This document shows positions 1 to 8,896 of a DNA stretch of 64,000 bases, one piece after another. The position numbers and the translations under genes were made by a program. Under the pieces are notes generated by a model, which was not told the DNA's origin, made no database searches, and worked only from the letters and a program-made list of their open reading frames with translations. The number at the start of each line of letters is the position of its first letter. Position 1 is the first letter of the stretch. This DNA comes from Holophagales bacterium. GTDB lineage: Bacteria > Acidobacteriota > Thermoanaerobaculia > UBA5066. The stretch spans positions 310,001 through 374,000 of the forward strand of contig JADKBZ010000002.1 in NCBI GenBank assembly GCA_016714815.1, read 5' to 3'.

Positions 1-482
1 AGACCGACTACGCGGTCCGGACCGTTCTCCACCTCGCCGCCCTCGGCGAGGGAGACACCGTCCAGGTCCGCGACGTCGCAGAGCAGAAGATACTGCCCCT
101 CTCCTTCGTCCGGCGCATCGTGGCCCGCCTGAGTGCCGCCGGCATCGTGGCCACGACGAGGGGAATGGGCGGGGGAATCCAGCTCGGCCGCCCCGCGTCC
201 GAGATCTCGCTCCTGGACGTCTGCACGGCCATGGGCGACGCCATCTCCCTGAACCGCTGCCTCGACGAGGTCCACACCTGTCCCTTCGCCGACGGCTGTG
301 CGGCCCAGAACGCCTGGGCGAGCGCCACGGCGCTCCTGGAGGAGCACCTCGCTTCCGTGACGTTCGAAGCTCTCGCCCGGAAAGACCGCAAACACTTCGC
401 CGCCCACCAGCGCCTGAGCAGCCACGAAGGAACGGGACTCCCCGCGAGGAAAAAGGAAGCCCGGGGCGAGGACGGCGCCTAG
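1..482 (+). CDS. Rrf2-family transcriptional regulator, 5' partial
   Basis: The gene runs in from the left edge, so its start lies outside the window. The reading frame is open from base 3 (TDYAVRTVLHLAALGEGDTV) and contains the winged-helix segment with VAEQKILPLSFVRRIVARL, the recognition-helix region of Rrf2 regulators, followed by the GGGIQLGRP wing. Four cysteines follow (LLDVC, LNRC, HTCPFADGC), in the region where IscR/NsrR-type members bind an Fe-S cluster, so a redox- or iron-sensing role is likely but not proven; the spacing is not exactly that of IscR. The C-terminal tail is charged and low in complexity. No neighbouring target is visible upstream, and the next gene is convergent. 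Confidence 0.85.
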   Translation, partial: TDYAVRTVLHLAALGEGDTVQVRDVAEQKILPLSFVRRIVARLSAAGIVATTRGMGGGIQLGRPASEISLLDVCTAMGDAISLNRCLDEVHTCPFADGCAAQNAWASATALLEEHLASVTFEALARKDRKHFAAHQRLSSHEGTGLPARKKEARGEDGA

Positions 483-552
483 CGGACGCCCGGCCGGGAA
501 TCGAGGCGGCAGGCTCCCTCTCCGGAGGGCCTGCGCCGGGCGGCGGGACCCG

Positions 553-1836
553 TCAGTACTGGGACCGGAGCAGTCCGTGCATCCACTCGAGGAACTTCTC
601 CCCGAACGACCGCTGCTTCCACTCCGCCAGCGTGATCTGCCGGGAGTCGGCGAGGTCGCGCTCGAACATGAGCTCCATCTCCCTGGCGAAACCGCTGTCG
701 AAGACGTGCACGTTCGACTCGTAGTTCCAGGAGAACGAACGGTTCGTCAGGTTCGAGGAGCCGACGCTCGCCCAGCTGCCGTCGACGACGAGGGTCTTGG
801 CGTGAAGCCGCGCCCGCTGGTACTCCCAGATCTCGACGCCGGCCTCCAGCAGGTCGTGGTAATCGTTGCGGCCGGCGTAGCGGACGTACGGCAGGTCGGT
901 GAGCGGCCCCGGCAGCAGGATCCGAACGCACACGCCCCGCTTCACCGCCTCGGCCAGGACCTTCTTGGCGGGACCGTCGGGAACGAAGTAGGCGCTGGTG
1001 ATGTCGAGCCGGCTCGCCGCGGAGCCGACGGCCACGAGGAACGAGAGCCGCGCCGGGTTCGAGTCGAACCCGGGCGTCGAGTCCATCACCTGGCACACGG
1101 CTTCGCCCGACTTCCCGTTCGAGGGGTAGAGCGCCCGGCCCGCCAGCAGCTCGCCCGTCGCCTCCAGCCAGGCGCGGCCGAAGGCGGCCTGGAGCTGACG
1201 CGTCACGGGACCCTGGACGCGCACGACCGTGTCCCGCCAGCGCGTCGGCAGGTCGGCGTTGCCGAGCCACTCGTCCTCGAAGCAGATGCCGCCGACGAAG
1301 CCGACCCGGCCGTCGACGATCAGGACCTTCCGGTGGGTCCTGAGGTGCACCTTGAGGAGGGTCGCGGCGCCGATCGGCCGGAAGAAGACGACCGTGGCGC
1401 CGGCATCGCGCAGGAGCTGCTCGTTCGCCTCGCCGAAGCCCGCCGACCCGATGGCGTCGACGAGGAGCCGCACGGCGACTCCGGCGCGGGCACGTTCCGC
1501 AAGGGCCGTCGCGAAGCGGCGGGCGATGACCCCGTCCCGGAAAATGTAGGCTTCGAGGTGGATGCTCGTCTGCGCCGAGGAGATCTCGTCGAGCATCGCC
1601 GGAAAGGCCCCGTCGCCGTTCTCGAGCACCTGGACGGCGTTTCCCCCGACCGGCTCGTTCCCGGAGGCGAGCGTGAAGGCGGCGAGAGGGTCCGCCGTGG
1701 GCGAGGTCAGAGCGGGCCGGTAGCGGAGCCGGAGCGCCGTCGCGCAGCCCGACAGGGCCACGAGAAGGCCCGCGACCAGGAGCACCGGCAGGAACGAACG
1801 TCTCCTCACCAAGCCGATGAGGATACCCGTAGTCAC
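553..1836 (-). CDS. Cardiolipin synthase-like phospholipase D lipoprotein
   Basis: This 427-residue protein carries two HKD motifs of the phospholipase D superfamily, HRKVLIVD in the first half and HAKTLVVD in the second, each followed by the G/S-rich strand (VGFVGG, ASVGSSNLTNRS). Two HKD half-sites in one chain are typical of bacterial cardiolipin synthases, which condense two phosphatidylglycerol molecules. The N-terminus has a hydrophobic stretch ending in a lipobox-like LVALSGC, so it is probably a lipoprotein anchored on the periplasmic side, unlike polytopic ClsA. The exact ATG is uncertain because the first residues precede the signal helix by about 14 positions. Another PLD-type phosphotransferase is the main alternative. 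Confidence 0.85.
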   Translation of the reverse strand: MTTGILIGLVRRRSFLPVLLVAGLLVALSGCATALRLRYRPALTSPTADPLAAFTLASGNEPVGGNAVQVLENGDGAFPAMLDEISSAQTSIHLEAYIFRDGVIARRFATALAERARAGVAVRLLVDAIGSAGFGEANEQLLRDAGATVVFFRPIGAATLLKVHLRTHRKVLIVDGRVGFVGGICFEDEWLGNADLPTRWRDTVVRVQGPVTRQLQAAFGRAWLEATGELLAGRALYPSNGKSGEAVCQVMDSTPGFDSNPARLSFLVAVGSAASRLDITSAYFVPDGPAKKVLAEAVKRGVCVRILLPGPLTDLPYVRYAGRNDYHDLLEAGVEIWEYQRARLHAKTLVVDGSWASVGSSNLTNRSFSWNYESNVHVFDSGFAREMELMFERDLADSRQITLAEWKQRSFGEKFLEWMHGLLRSQY

Positions 1837-1967
1837 CCGCCGGCCGGTCGGACCGGGTCTGACGCCCGTCCGGGCGCGGCCGTCCCCGGAAGGAACGCCC
1901 TCGTCTCGCCTATTCTCGTCGCGCCCGCCGCCCGGGCGGGCACCGGAGGTCGATCGATGAGGAGCCG

Positions 1968-3437
1968 ATGCGCCGCCTCCTGAGAATCTCCCTGAGACTC
2001 GCCGCCTATGCGGGCGTCGCGCTCGCCACGATCGTCCTCGTGCGCGCTTTCGACGCGCGGCGGCTGGGGCCGCTGAGGCCCTGGCACACGATCGTTCCCG
2101 CCGCGGAGGTGAAGGCGGGCGAGCTCGACGAGACCTTTTCGTTGTCGCACTACCTCGCGCGGGAAGAGGTCCTCTTCCGCGAGGCGCGGACGAGGATCGA
2201 CGAGGGCCTGGGCCCGGAGGACCGCGCGCCGGCCAACCGCTACTGGAACGAGGGGCCGCTTTCCCCCTTCCGGCTTCCGAAGGACGGGAACCGGACGTTC
2301 GAGCTCGTCCCGGAACGGATCCGCGGAGGGGTCCTCCTCGTCCACGGCCTCACCGACGCGCCCTACAGCATGCGCCGCCTCGCGGAGATCTACCGCGGCC
2401 TCGGCTACTACGCCCTCGTCCTCAGGATGCCGGGACACGGGACCGTCCCGGGCGCCCTGACCGAGGCTTCCTGGCGAGACTGGGCCGCGGCCGTCCGCCT
2501 CGGGGCGCGCCACGTGCGGACCCGCGCCGGGAAGGGCGCGCCTTTTCACGTCGTCGGCTACTCCAACGGCGGCGCCCTCGCGGTCGACTACGCCCTCGAC
2601 GTCCTCGAGGGGGCCAGGCTCCCGCGCGCCGACCGCCTCGTCCTCGTCTCCCCGATGATCGGGGTCTCGCGCGCCGCGGGGCTGGCCCGGGTGCTCGGGC
2701 TCCTGGGCGTCTTCCCGTACTTCGAGACCTCGCGCTGGCTCGACGTGATGCCGGAGTACATCCCGTTCAAGTACGTCTCCTTCCCGGTGAACGCCGTCAC
2801 CCAGACCGCATCGCTGACCGAGGAGATCCGGGCGAAGACGGAACGGGCCGTGAAGAATGGGACGATCGGCGGTCTTCCGCAGGTCCTCACGTTCGTCTCT
2901 CTCGTCGACGCGACCGTGAGGACCGACGCCACCGTCCGCACCTTCTACGACCGGCTCGCCTCGAACGGCAGCGAGCTCGTCGTATTCGACCTGAACCGGA
3001 GCGCGACCATTCGCCCGTTCCTGAGGCGCCGCGAGGAGCGCCTTCTCGACGGGCTCCTTCCTCGCCGGGCGCGGAGGTACCGCCTCTCGGTCGTGACGAA
3101 TTCCGGCCCCGGAACGCTCGACGTCGTCGAGCGGCGGACCGCCGCCGGGTCGGCGGAGGCCGAGGTCCGTCCGCTCGGCCTCTCGTGGCCCGACGGGGTC
3201 TACTCGCTCTCCCACGTCGCGATCCCCTTCCCTCAGGACGACCCCCTTTTCGGAGCAGGCCCCCCGTCCGGCGACGCATTCCGCGTCCGGCTCGGGACGC
3301 TTCAGCCGAGGGGCGAGCGGGCGACCCTTTCCGTCCCGGTCGAGCAGCTCATGCGGCTCACCTGGAACCCGTTCTTCCCGCTCGTCGAGGAGCGCGTCCG
3401 CGAGTGGGCGGCCCTGCCGGGCGACGCTACTCGCTGA
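1968..3437 (+). CDS. Membrane-anchored alpha/beta hydrolase (lipase/esterase-like)
   Basis: A 489-residue alpha/beta hydrolase. An N-terminal hydrophobic helix (about residues 8-25) suggests a signal anchor. The oxyanion-hole strand GVLLVHGLTDAPYSM is followed by the nucleophile elbow GYSNGG with Ser199. A likely acid lies in the segment FVSLVDATV and a likely His in YSLSHVAIPF, giving a complete triad of the serine aminopeptidase/Hydrolase_4 type. The chain is longer than simple esterases, with a lid-like insertion between elbow and acid. The substrate cannot be inferred. The gene converges on the next one, with an 11-base overlap of their 3' ends. Confidence 0.8.
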   Translation: MRRLLRISLRLAAYAGVALATIVLVRAFDARRLGPLRPWHTIVPAAEVKAGELDETFSLSHYLAREEVLFREARTRIDEGLGPEDRAPANRYWNEGPLSPFRLPKDGNRTFELVPERIRGGVLLVHGLTDAPYSMRRLAEIYRGLGYYALVLRMPGHGTVPGALTEASWRDWAAAVRLGARHVRTRAGKGAPFHVVGYSNGGALAVDYALDVLEGARLPRADRLVLVSPMIGVSRAAGLARVLGLLGVFPYFETSRWLDVMPEYIPFKYVSFPVNAVTQTASLTEEIRAKTERAVKNGTIGGLPQVLTFVSLVDATVRTDATVRTFYDRLASNGSELVVFDLNRSATIRPFLRRREERLLDGLLPRRARRYRLSVVTNSGPGTLDVVERRTAAGSAEAEVRPLGLSWPDGVYSLSHVAIPFPQDDPLFGAGPPSGDAFRVRLGTLQPRGERATLSVPVEQLMRLTWNPFFPLVEERVREWAALPGDATR

Positions 3438-5010
3438 CGTTCTTCCTCGGCAGGTAGTAGTCCGACCTGCGGTACATCCTCGTCACCTTCCCCGCGGCGT
3501 CGAGCTCGAAACGGAGAGTCTCGCCGTCGGGAAGCCGGAAGGTCTCCGCCCCGGTGGGCGTCAGCCGGCTGATCCCCGCCTCCGCGTCGTCCTCGGGCGG
3601 GTAGCCGTGCTCGTAGAGAGCGAGGCCGCCGTCGAGGACGAGCACCTCGATCTCCCAGTCCCAGGGATCGGTGTAGGTCCCGACGTAGCGCTTCCAGAGC
3701 GGGTCGGGCCGGACCGCTGCCGCCACGGGCGCGGGAGTGGTCTGGGTGCGGGAGAGCTCCAGGGCGCCGCCGACGACCGCGAGGGCCTGACGGGCGAAGA
3801 AGCCAGGGCTCGCGTCGTCGGCGTTCGTGAGGGCGATCGCGGCGAGGCCTCGGTCGGGGTCGAGGACGAGGTCGGCCCGGTGGCCGCCGATCCACCCGCC
3901 GTGGGAGACGTACGTGCGGCCGTTGCGGCGCGAGACACCCCAGCCGAGGCCTCGGCCGCCGGTCCACCCGGCGTTGACGAAATGCGGACGCTGCATCTCG
4001 GCCAGCGTCGGGCCCGAGAGGACCTGCGCGCCGCCGGCGGGCGCGCCGGCCGGGTCTGCGGTCAGCTGGAGCGCGGCGAAGCGGGCGAGGTCCTCGAGCG
4101 TCGAGACGATCGCCGCCGCCGGCGCGATGGCGCCCGTGTCGTAGTAGGCGAGCGTTCCGCGGCGGCCGTCCGGCTGCCTGCGGCGGTGCTGGCGCGGGAG
4201 GGCGGCGATCTCGGCGGCCGTCGGGGCGCCCGTCGTCGAGGACATCCCGAGCGGGGCGGTGATGTGGGCGCGCACGTAGTCGGCCCAGCCCTCGCCGGAG
4301 GCGGCCGCGACGACCTCGCCGAGGAGCGCGAGGCCGAGGTTCGAGTAGCGATACGTCTTTCCCGGAGGGGAGATCACCGTCACCCGCGGCATTGCGGCGC
4401 GCAGCTCCTCGCGGGTGGGGAACTCGTGCGTCGTCCAGGCGTCGAACGGGGCCTCGCGGGAGAGGCCCGACGTGTGGGTGAGGAGATGCTCGATCGTGAT
4501 CGGCGGAGCGGTCGGGAACGGGCTGGGCACCTTGAACCAGGGGAGGTGCTTCGCCACCGGGTCGTCGAGCCGGAGCCTGCCGGCGTCGCGCAGCTGCAGG
4601 ATCGCCGTCGCGGTGAAGACCTTGCTCACCGACCCGATGCGGAACCGCGTGGCCGGAGTCAGAGGGGAACCGCCGGAAAGGTCCGTCGTGCCGTACCCCT
4701 TCGCCCAGGCGAGACGGCCTCCGGAGACGACGCCGACGACCACTCCCGGCACGCCGTTGTACGCGAGCTGCTCGCCGGCCCAGAGGTCGTAGAGCGCGGC
4801 CGCGTCGGCCAGCCGGGAATCCGGCGGCGCCGTTGCCTCTTCCGCCGCGAGGGCGGGCGGCGCGGCGGCGAATGCGGCGACCGCGACCGCGGCGACCGCG
4901 AGCGCCTGGGTCGCGGCGCGCAGGGAGCGGACGGGAGAGAGCGGGCCGGACCGTCCGGACCCGTTTGGGATCCGCCGGAGCGAGGTGATGTCGGGACTCA
5001 TCTGTAGCAT
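3427..5010 (-). CDS. Serine beta-lactamase-like hydrolase (class C/D-peptidase family)
   Basis: A secreted serine hydrolase of the beta-lactamase/D-Ala-D-Ala carboxypeptidase clan. The three signature motifs are present: SVSK (Ser127, Lys130), YSN (Tyr222-Asn224) and HGG in VSHGGWIGG. A C-terminal beta-rich domain of about 100 residues follows, as in many EstB/AmpH-like family members. I chose the ATG at 5010 because GGAGG lies 8 bases upstream; a longer open frame exists but would overlap the neighbouring gene. An Ala-rich signal peptide (AVAAVAVAAFAAAPPALAAE) follows a short basic segment. Such proteins are often esterases or peptidases rather than true beta-lactamases, so resistance should not be assumed. 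Confidence 0.85.
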   Translation of the reverse strand: MLQMSPDITSLRRIPNGSGRSGPLSPVRSLRAATQALAVAAVAVAAFAAAPPALAAEEATAPPDSRLADAAALYDLWAGEQLAYNGVPGVVVGVVSGGRLAWAKGYGTTDLSGGSPLTPATRFRIGSVSKVFTATAILQLRDAGRLRLDDPVAKHLPWFKVPSPFPTAPPITIEHLLTHTSGLSREAPFDAWTTHEFPTREELRAAMPRVTVISPPGKTYRYSNLGLALLGEVVAAASGEGWADYVRAHITAPLGMSSTTGAPTAAEIAALPRQHRRRQPDGRRGTLAYYDTGAIAPAAAIVSTLEDLARFAALQLTADPAGAPAGGAQVLSGPTLAEMQRPHFVNAGWTGGRGLGWGVSRRNGRTYVSHGGWIGGHRADLVLDPDRGLAAIALTNADDASPGFFARQALAVVGGALELSRTQTTPAPVAAAVRPDPLWKRYVGTYTDPWDWEIEVLVLDGGLALYEHGYPPEDDAEAGISRLTPTGAETFRLPDGETLRFELDAAGKVTRMYRRSDYYLPRKNVSE

Positions 5011-5053
5011 CTCTTCTTCCTCCGGGAGACCGGCACCCGTGCCGGCAATGTCT

Positions 5054-5944
5054 CTAGCCGCGGCCGTCGATCGCGAGACGCAGCGCACGGATGTGATCGG
5101 GCGTCGTCCCGCAGCAGCCCCCGAGCAGGCGGACTCCGGCCTCGAGGAGCTCCGGGACCCGGGCCGCCATCGCCTCCGGCGTCTCGGGGTGGACGAGGGC
5201 TCCCTCCACGAACGTCGGAAGGCCGGCGTTCGGGCGGACGGCGACCGGGAGGTCGCCGTGGGCGCGAAACTCGCGGACGATCCCGGCCATCGTCTCGCCG
5301 TCGCCGCAGTTCGCTCCGACGGCGTCGGCGCCGGCGGCCGCGAGGCGGACTGCGGCCTGTTTCGGCGAAGCCCCCATGACGGTGAAGAAGCCTCTGCGCG
5401 TCGCCTCGAACGACATCGTGGCGACGACGGGAAGACCGGGGGCCGCCACGCGCGCGGCGCGCACGGCGAGCTCGGCCTCGGCGAGGTCGGTCATCGTCTC
5501 GACGCAGAGGAGGTCGGCGCCCGCGGCGGCCAGAGCCGCGGCCTGCCTCGCGAAGCCCGCGCTCGCGACGGCGGGGTCGAGCCTGCCGAGGGGAGCGAGC
5601 AGGCTGCCCGTCGGGCCGATGGAGCCCGACACCCACGCGCGATCGCCCGTGGCTTTCCTCACGGAGGCCACCGCCGCGGCGCAGATCTCCTCCAGGCGGT
5701 CCGCGAGCCCGTGGAGGGCGAGCCGCTCCGGGTTGGCACCGAAGGTGTTCGTCGTGACGACCTCGGCCCCGGCCGCCAGGTAGAGTCCGGCAATCTCCGT
5801 CAGGAGCCCGGGACGCTCGAGGCAGACCCGCTCCGGGGCGTCCCCCGTCGAAAGGCCGCGGCTGAAGAGCATCGTGCCCCACGCGCCGTCGCCGAGGATG
5901 GCCGGGCCGCGCCGCAGCCGTTCGAGAAAAGGTCCCACGCTCAT
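5054..5944 (-). CDS. Homocysteine S-methyltransferase family protein
   Basis: A 296-residue Zn-dependent methyltransferase related to the homocysteine-binding half of MetH/BhmT. The N-terminus has the family's DGAWGTML segment, and the three zinc ligands are visible: Cys213 in GANCGDG and Cys277-Cys278 in GGCCGTTPDH. The ATG at 5944 overlaps the stop of the upstream corrinoid-protein gene (ATGA), so the two are translationally coupled. In this operon it most likely accepts the methyl group from the methyl-corrinoid protein and makes methionine from homocysteine, standing in for the C1-linked end of an anaerobic methyltransferase system. That role is inferred from context; the family assignment is secure. 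Confidence 0.88.
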   Translation of the reverse strand: MSVGPFLERLRRGPAILGDGAWGTMLFSRGLSTGDAPERVCLERPGLLTEIAGLYLAAGAEVVTTNTFGANPERLALHGLADRLEEICAAAVASVRKATGDRAWVSGSIGPTGSLLAPLGRLDPAVASAGFARQAAALAAAGADLLCVETMTDLAEAELAVRAARVAAPGLPVVATMSFEATRRGFFTVMGASPKQAAVRLAAAGADAVGANCGDGETMAGIVREFRAHGDLPVAVRPNAGLPTFVEGALVHPETPEAMAARVPELLEAGVRLLGGCCGTTPDHIRALRLAIDGRG

Positions 5945-6579
5945 ACGCTCTCCATCAGCGCCTTCACGCGGCGGACCGCGCTCTCGGCGTCGAAGCCCCA
6001 CCCGTCGGCGCCGATCCCGTCGGCGAAAGCCTGCGTCACCGGCGCCCCGCCGACGACCACTTTCACCCGGCCGCCGAGCCCCCGTTCCCGGACGAGGGAA
6101 ACGACCTCGGCCATGCGGGGCATCGTCGTCGTCAGGAGCGCCGAGAGGCCGATGACCCCCGCCCCGGACGTCTCGGCGGCTTCGAGGAAGCGGGCCGCGG
6201 GGACGTCGGTCCCGAGGTCGATCACCTCGTAGCCCGCTCCGCGGAGGAGGATCCCGACGAGGTTCTTCCCGATGTCGTGCAGGTCCCCCTGGACCGTCCC
6301 GAGGACGACCCGGCCCGCCTCGGGCGCCCCGTCCCGGGCCAGGTGAGGGCGGAGGACCTCCATCCCCGCCTGCATCGCGCGGGCCGCGAGAAGGACGTCG
6401 GGGAGGAAGATCTCCCGCCGTCCGAACTCCCCGCCGACGACCGCCATCCCGGCGAGCAGGCCGGTCCGGAGAATCTCGCCGGGAGCCAGGCCCGCGTCGA
6501 GCGCGGCCCGCGTCCCGGCGCGGACGGCCTCGTCCTCGCCGAGGCGGAGGTTCTCCGCGAGCTCCTTCAGGAGGTCCAA
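5941..6579 (-). CDS. Corrinoid (B12-binding) methyl-carrier protein
   Basis: A 212-residue corrinoid protein of the MtbC/MttC/MtgC type. The N-terminal helical cap (B12-binding 2 domain) is followed by a Rossmann B12-binding domain carrying GDLHDIGKN, in which His101 is the expected lower axial cobalt ligand (DxHxxG). The downstream segments GLSALLTTTMPRM and VVVGGAPVTQAFA match the rest of the B12 fold. I chose a TTG start at 6579: it gives the family's usual length, overlaps the upstream stop by 13 bases, and has AAGGGA about 9 bases upstream. No ATG or GTG is available nearby. It should shuttle the methyl group between the MttB-like protein and the homocysteine methyltransferase. Confidence 0.88.
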   Translation of the reverse strand: MDLLKELAENLRLGEDEAVRAGTRAALDAGLAPGEILRTGLLAGMAVVGGEFGRREIFLPDVLLAARAMQAGMEVLRPHLARDGAPEAGRVVLGTVQGDLHDIGKNLVGILLRGAGYEVIDLGTDVPAARFLEAAETSGAGVIGLSALLTTTMPRMAEVVSLVRERGLGGRVKVVVGGAPVTQAFADGIGADGWGFDAESAVRRVKALMESV

Positions 6580-7307
6580 GGCGTGCTTCCCTTCACGAGG
6601 GCGGGACCGGACGGCGAGCGGAGCGTGGCCATCCTCTCGAGGCAGGTCCGGTCGGTGCAGGCGTCGCAGAACTCGAAGGCGGGGCGGAACCGGTGAGCGC
6701 CCGCCGGCGCGGCGACGAGGACGCCGGAGACCGATTTCACGGGAGACATCAGCGCGCTCTCGCCGAGGGAGATCCCGATCTCGCCGGGGTCGAGGCGGGC
6801 GAAGAGGGCACGCTGGCCCGTCACGGGCCAGCCGCAGTAGCCGGGGCTGTAGGCGAGGACGGCGAGCTGGGGGTCGGGCCGCTCTTCGACGAGCGCCTTG
6901 CCGACCTGTCCGGCGAGCGCCGTCGCCGCCTCCGACGCGAGGGCGTCGAGAAAGAGGCCGAGCGGAGCGTTCCCCTCGGCGAAGAGAGTGCGAATCCGCG
7001 CGCAGAGCGGCTCGCCGACGGTCGCGGCGAAAAGGGCGAGACGGCTCGCGCGAGGGGCTACCACGTCGAGGACGGACGTCCCGCCCGCCGGCATCCCGTC
7101 GTGGTGAACGGCGAGGAACTCCTCGTAGCTCAGCTCCTCGAGAACACCGATCGGGTCCGCCTCCAGGAGAAAACACGAGATGGCCTCTTCCAGGAGGTCG
7201 AGAGTCCGCCCGGAGGGCGTCCGGTCGGCGGGAACCCCGGCGCGGACGAGAGTCTGCTGCCTCGTCGGAAGGACGGCGGCCGGATCGACGAGAAGGACTC
7301 TCCTCAC
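6567..7307 (-). CDS. Methionine-synthase-activation-domain-like corrinoid reactivation protein
   Basis: This 246-residue protein resembles the AdoMet-binding activation domain of cobalamin-dependent methionine synthase, as found in proteins encoded next to MttB-like methyltransferases. Supporting segments are YSPGYCGWPVTGQRALF, equivalent to the MetH AdoMet-binding stretch, and GISLGESALMSPVKSVSG. A C-terminal cysteine cluster (FCDACTDRTCLER) could hold a metal or an Fe-S centre. Its likely job is to rescue cob(II)alamin in the partner corrinoid protein by reductive methylation. The GTG start at 7307 overlaps the stop of the upstream methyltransferase gene (GTGA). The domain call is from motif recall only. 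Confidence 0.75.
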   Translation of the reverse strand: MRRVLLVDPAAVLPTRQQTLVRAGVPADRTPSGRTLDLLEEAISCFLLEADPIGVLEELSYEEFLAVHHDGMPAGGTSVLDVVAPRASRLALFAATVGEPLCARIRTLFAEGNAPLGLFLDALASEAATALAGQVGKALVEERPDPQLAVLAYSPGYCGWPVTGQRALFARLDPGEIGISLGESALMSPVKSVSGVLVAAPAGAHRFRPAFEFCDACTDRTCLERMATLRSPSGPALVKGSTPWTS

Positions 7308-8767
7308 TCCGGATCCCTCCCGGGGAGCCGGTCGAGGCCCGCATTCCGCGCGGCGGACTCCATCACCGTGACCAGGTCCCGCCGGGCGCTCGCCGGCAGG
7401 CGGGACGGAACCGACGCCGAGACGAGCCTCTCGACCTCGCGTCCGGCCCGCGCCCCGAGCGTCTCCGCCCCGTCCTCGCGCCACCGGGCCTCGCTCGACC
7501 GGTCGATCGCCGGACCCGGGAAGGTGATCTCCGTCCGCAGGTGCCGGCGCGTGTGCCGGGCGATCAGGAGGTGCTTCTCCGAGAGGAGCTCGGCGAGGAG
7601 GGGCAGGGCGGGAAAGTCGTCCCGCGGCTCGACCCCGCGCGTGAGGCGCAGCGCCATGCCGCAGATCTCGTGGTCGACGACGAGCTTCTCGAGGCTGAAG
7701 CCGTTGTCGAGATCGAGGAGGCCGGGCCCCGAGATGCTGTTGATCCCCGAGAGCGCGGCGAGGAGGGCGCCGGAAGAGGTCTCGAGGCCCGCCTGCGCGT
7801 CGAGCTCCTTGGAGTCGGAAACGCCGGCGTACGCCTGGGTCGGCAGCCCCAGCCGTTTGCCCAGCTCCCCCATCGCGGCCGTCAGCATCGCCGTCTCGAT
7901 CGCTCCCGTCGCGGCTCCCTCGGAACGGATGTCGAAGACGGCGGCGGAGGTCCCCCAGAGGAGCGGCGCGCCCGGCGCGGCGAGCTGGTGGAGGACGACC
8001 CCGCTGAGGTTCTCCGCGGCCCCCTGCACGAGCGTCCCCGTCAGCGTGACCGGGGAGAGGAACCCGGAGAGCGGGACCGCGACGATCTCCACGGGGATGC
8101 CGGCGCGGGCGCAGTCGAGGAGGTTCCGGCCCGTCGCCTCGCTCCAGGCCAGCGGCGACGTGGGGCAGCAGGTGAAGACGGCGAGAGGCTTCTCCCGGAG
8201 CGCCGCGTCCGACCCTCGGACGGCGAGCTGCAGGTCGCGCATGACCTGGAACGCCGCCGCCGAGAACGCGCCGGTGACGACCGGCTTCTCGCAGAAGAGG
8301 AGCGAGAGGAAGAGGCGGTAGCTGTCGGAGACCTCCGCCGGGACGTCCGACGGGACGAACGCGGTGCTCTGCGCCGCCAGGTTCGGGAGGCCGGCGACGA
8401 GCCTCGCGTAGCGGACGTAATCCGGCGTGGACGGCGCGCGGAGCACCCCCGTGGCCGGGTCGAGGATCCGGATCGCCGCCGAGCCGGGAGTGAAGTGGAC
8501 GTTCTCGCCAGAGAGGTCGTGCGTGCGGTCGCCGAGGACGTCGTAGAGCGCGAAGGCGCGCGGGGCCGTCGCGAGGGCGCGGTCGACGAGACGCGCGGGG
8601 ATCCGCACCCGTCCTCCGCCGCCGTCGGCGACGGCCCCGTGGGAGACGAGGAGCTCGAGCCCTTCCGGATCGTGGAGCTCGACGCCGAGCGTCGAGAGGA
8701 CGGAACGCGCCTCGTCGAGGATCCGGCCGGCGAGGGCGTCGTCGAGAAGGCGGAGCCGCGGACGCAT
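7304..8767 (-). CDS. MttB-family (trimethylamine/quaternary amine) corrinoid methyltransferase, non-pyrrolysine
   Basis: A 487-residue protein of the trimethylamine methyltransferase MttB superfamily. It is the first gene of a four-gene operon whose other members supply a corrinoid protein, its activator and a homocysteine methyltransferase. The open frame has no internal TAG, so it is a non-pyrrolysine member like the glycine betaine and related quaternary-amine methyltransferases (MtgB, MtpB, MtcB types). Typical TIM-barrel segments include LLWGTSAAVFDIRSEGAATG, SDSKELDAQAG and INSISGPGLLDLDNGFSLEKLV. The methyl donor cannot be read from sequence; betaines, carnitine or proline betaine are candidates from characterised relatives. 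The ATG at 8767 is the natural start. Confidence 0.85.
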   Translation of the reverse strand: MRPRLRLLDDALAGRILDEARSVLSTLGVELHDPEGLELLVSHGAVADGGGGRVRIPARLVDRALATAPRAFALYDVLGDRTHDLSGENVHFTPGSAAIRILDPATGVLRAPSTPDYVRYARLVAGLPNLAAQSTAFVPSDVPAEVSDSYRLFLSLLFCEKPVVTGAFSAAAFQVMRDLQLAVRGSDAALREKPLAVFTCCPTSPLAWSEATGRNLLDCARAGIPVEIVAVPLSGFLSPVTLTGTLVQGAAENLSGVVLHQLAAPGAPLLWGTSAAVFDIRSEGAATGAIETAMLTAAMGELGKRLGLPTQAYAGVSDSKELDAQAGLETSSGALLAALSGINSISGPGLLDLDNGFSLEKLVVDHEICGMALRLTRGVEPRDDFPALPLLAELLSEKHLLIARHTRRHLRTEITFPGPAIDRSSEARWREDGAETLGARAGREVERLVSASVPSRLPASARRDLVTVMESAARNAGLDRLPGRDPE

Positions 8768-8896
8768 GAACCAGGGAGTCTAGATCGGCTCGCGGATCGC
8801 GGGCCGGCCGCAGTCTCCGGGCGAATCTCATGCCGTAGACTTCGGCGGACTCGCATCCGTTCGAGCTGGCCGGTTTCCGGCAGAGGTGGAGGTCCC

